Assembly: GCA_001898505.1 (NCBI GenBank)
Contig: MKTZ01000016.1
Span: 364,387-428,386 of the forward strand
DNA length: 64,000 bases
Source of the DNA: Sphingobacteriales bacterium 50-39
GTDB lineage: Bacteria; Bacteroidota; Bacteroidia; Chitinophagales; Chitinophagaceae
Reading direction: 5' to 3'
Shown here: positions 62,983-64,000 of the stretch, piece after piece
How positions within the stretch are numbered: the stretch's first letter is position 1
Layout: each line of letters starts with the position of its first letter
Notes under the pieces: generated by a model
Seen by the model: only the letters and a program-made list of their open reading frames with translations
Databases searched by the model: none
What the model was told of the DNA's origin: nothing
Made by a program: the position numbers and the translations under genes

Positions 62983-64000
62983 ATGTACACAACACCAAAT
63001 CAGGGGAAACCCAATACAAAACCAGGCGGATGCGGCTGCGGCGACTGCGAGGAAAAGGACAACCCCACGCAGAAGAGCATCAATGCCGTTAGAGATACCT
63101 ACTGCGTCCTGTTGTACGACACAAAAGGCGCAGTATCCAAACAGGAGGCGAAGTACAAAGGTGAGACCGATCTGGCCGCAAAGAAAAAGGATATCTTTAT
63201 GCGGGTCGAAGACAACTATCGCCGGTACCGCGACTTCGATATCTGCACAGGCTCCGAGATCCTCACAGCCAACGACGCGTTGAAAGCCAACATCGCCAAG
63301 TTAAAGGACTGGAACAAGTCGCTCAACACCGCACTTACAACCATCGCCAAACAGGTAAAAGACCTCAAAGCAAAATTTAGCGATCTCCAGGATGCCGCCT
63401 GCGCGCTGGACCGGGCCTACGATGACTCGTGTAACCAGTCCCAACGCAAAGCGCTGACGGGGACCACCAAGGATAACTGCGGCGATCCCGGCACAGTGCC
63501 CGACGCCTGTAAGACAACGGGCGCGGATCTCGGCAAGCTGATCTGCGTGGCCAAAAAACAGTTGCCCCCGGACGCCGACTCCATCTTCAAAGTAGCCTCC
63601 GATGTGGTGGGCATCCAGTTGTTCTCCAATGTCGATGCCTTCGACAACCTGCAAAAGGATCTCGCCACAAAGGCGGCAGCATTCGAAAGCCAGGTCAACT
63701 CCACAATGAAGACCCGCAAGGGCGAGGTAGACAAGGCGCAGGACGAACTGGTAATCTCTGTAAAATCCCGGACCCAGGCCTACCTGGATCGCAACTGGCA
63801 ACGGGCCCAGTTCGAAGGATACAAGGATGCCACGAGGTTCCTCTGTTGCCCGGATTGCGATGCGCTTTGCAGCCCACAACCGACCAGCAATCAAAACAAA
63901 CCACAAAACCAAAATACGCAAAACAATTCCGGCAACTGCAACGACGACTGTCCGCCGCGGCTCAAATACTACGAGAATTGCGTCTGCCAAATCTGCAAGG
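62983..64000 (+). CDS. Cys-rich coiled-coil eCIS protein, 3' end missing
   Basis: Begins at ATG 62983, 26 nt after the sheath stop, and stays open to the window end (339 codons). The N-terminus has a CGCGDCEEKD cluster; a coiled-coil middle follows (LKDWNKSLNTALTTIAKQVK, DNLQKDLATKAAAFESQVNS); then more Cys pairs (FLCCPDCDALC, and near the end NCNDDCPP and CVCQIC). So it could bind metal. A long leftward frame on the opposite strand (63301-63990) is its shadow. No family recognised; the position suggests a structural or effector-related eCIS protein. Confidence 0.75.
   Translation, partial: MYTTPNQGKPNTKPGGCGCGDCEEKDNPTQKSINAVRDTYCVLLYDTKGAVSKQEAKYKGETDLAAKKKDIFMRVEDNYRRYRDFDICTGSEILTANDALKANIAKLKDWNKSLNTALTTIAKQVKDLKAKFSDLQDAACALDRAYDDSCNQSQRKALTGTTKDNCGDPGTVPDACKTTGADLGKLICVAKKQLPPDADSIFKVASDVVGIQLFSNVDAFDNLQKDLATKAAAFESQVNSTMKTRKGEVDKAQDELVISVKSRTQAYLDRNWQRAQFEGYKDATRFLCCPDCDALCSPQPTSNQNKPQNQNTQNNSGNCNDDCPPRLKYYENCVCQICK

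Noticed and set aside
63301..63990. 229-codon leftward open frame
   Set aside because: It is antisense to the rightward Cys-rich eCIS gene that starts at 62983 and is in step with its codons; no family resemblance.
1..64000. CRISPR array
   Set aside because: No regularly spaced direct repeats and no Cas genes seen.

Overview
The window reads as a Bacteroidota chromosome, probably family Chitinophagaceae. The evidence is a SusC/SusD pair, Bacteroidota-type MobB/MobC mobilisation genes, promoter boxes of the TAnnTTTG kind, and Bacteroidota-style contractile-injection genes. No species call is possible from sequence alone.

Layout. (1) 1-4587: metal efflux cargo (TolC-like outer membrane segment, RND adaptor, NicO/UreH-like membrane protein, Zn/Cd/Co P-type ATPase). 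(2) 4770-21824: integrative mobilisable element A. It has a leftward mobilisation operon (relaxase, relaxosome protein, and a coupling protein broken by a 22-nt insertion in its P-loop), three paralogous small proteins, and a group IIC intron sitting directly behind a terminator. Rightward cargo follows (DnaJ protein, then AlbA_2 - pentapeptide/TIR - AbiV - possible ADP-ribosyltransferase). The element ends with an excisionase-like gene, a tyrosine integrase and a 3' fragment of a tRNA-Arg gene. (3) 21780-34520: element B, with a serine recombinase, small accessory genes, XRE regulators, a nuclease-methyltransferase fusion with a specificity subunit, and a Septu-like ATPase/HNH pair. (4) 34520-38061: element C, with a tyrosine integrase and a PIN toxin-antitoxin pair. 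Elements A-C are separated by short sequences matching the 3' end of the same tRNA, each followed by its own terminator, so they look like a tandem array in one tRNA site.

(5) 38.1-41.6 kb: decayed IS701-type transposase and an RNA ligase with a damaged phosphatase partner. (6) 41.7-59 kb: a probable sulfur-scavenging regulon. Five copies of a 23-bp palindrome (TAGTCTAC-N7-GTAGACTA) lie in front of SusC/SusD, a dioxygenase / thioredoxin / DUF4395 / family 2A encapsulin / cysteine desulfurase operon, a remnant flavin monooxygenase, a ceramidase-like membrane enzyme, a secreted NlpC/LRAT-like protein and MetNIQ. My inference is that this set takes up organosulfur compounds, releases sulfur (perhaps also from the cell's own sulfonolipids) and stores it in an encapsulin. 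(7) 59.5-64 kb: start of an extracellular contractile injection system locus (DUF4255 cap protein, unknown protein, tail sheath, Cys-rich protein running off the window).

The best candidates for something undescribed are the AlbA_2/TIR/AbiV/ART-like operon (15.3-19.2 kb) and the palindrome-defined sulfur regulon that ties an encapsulin to a ceramidase-like enzyme.
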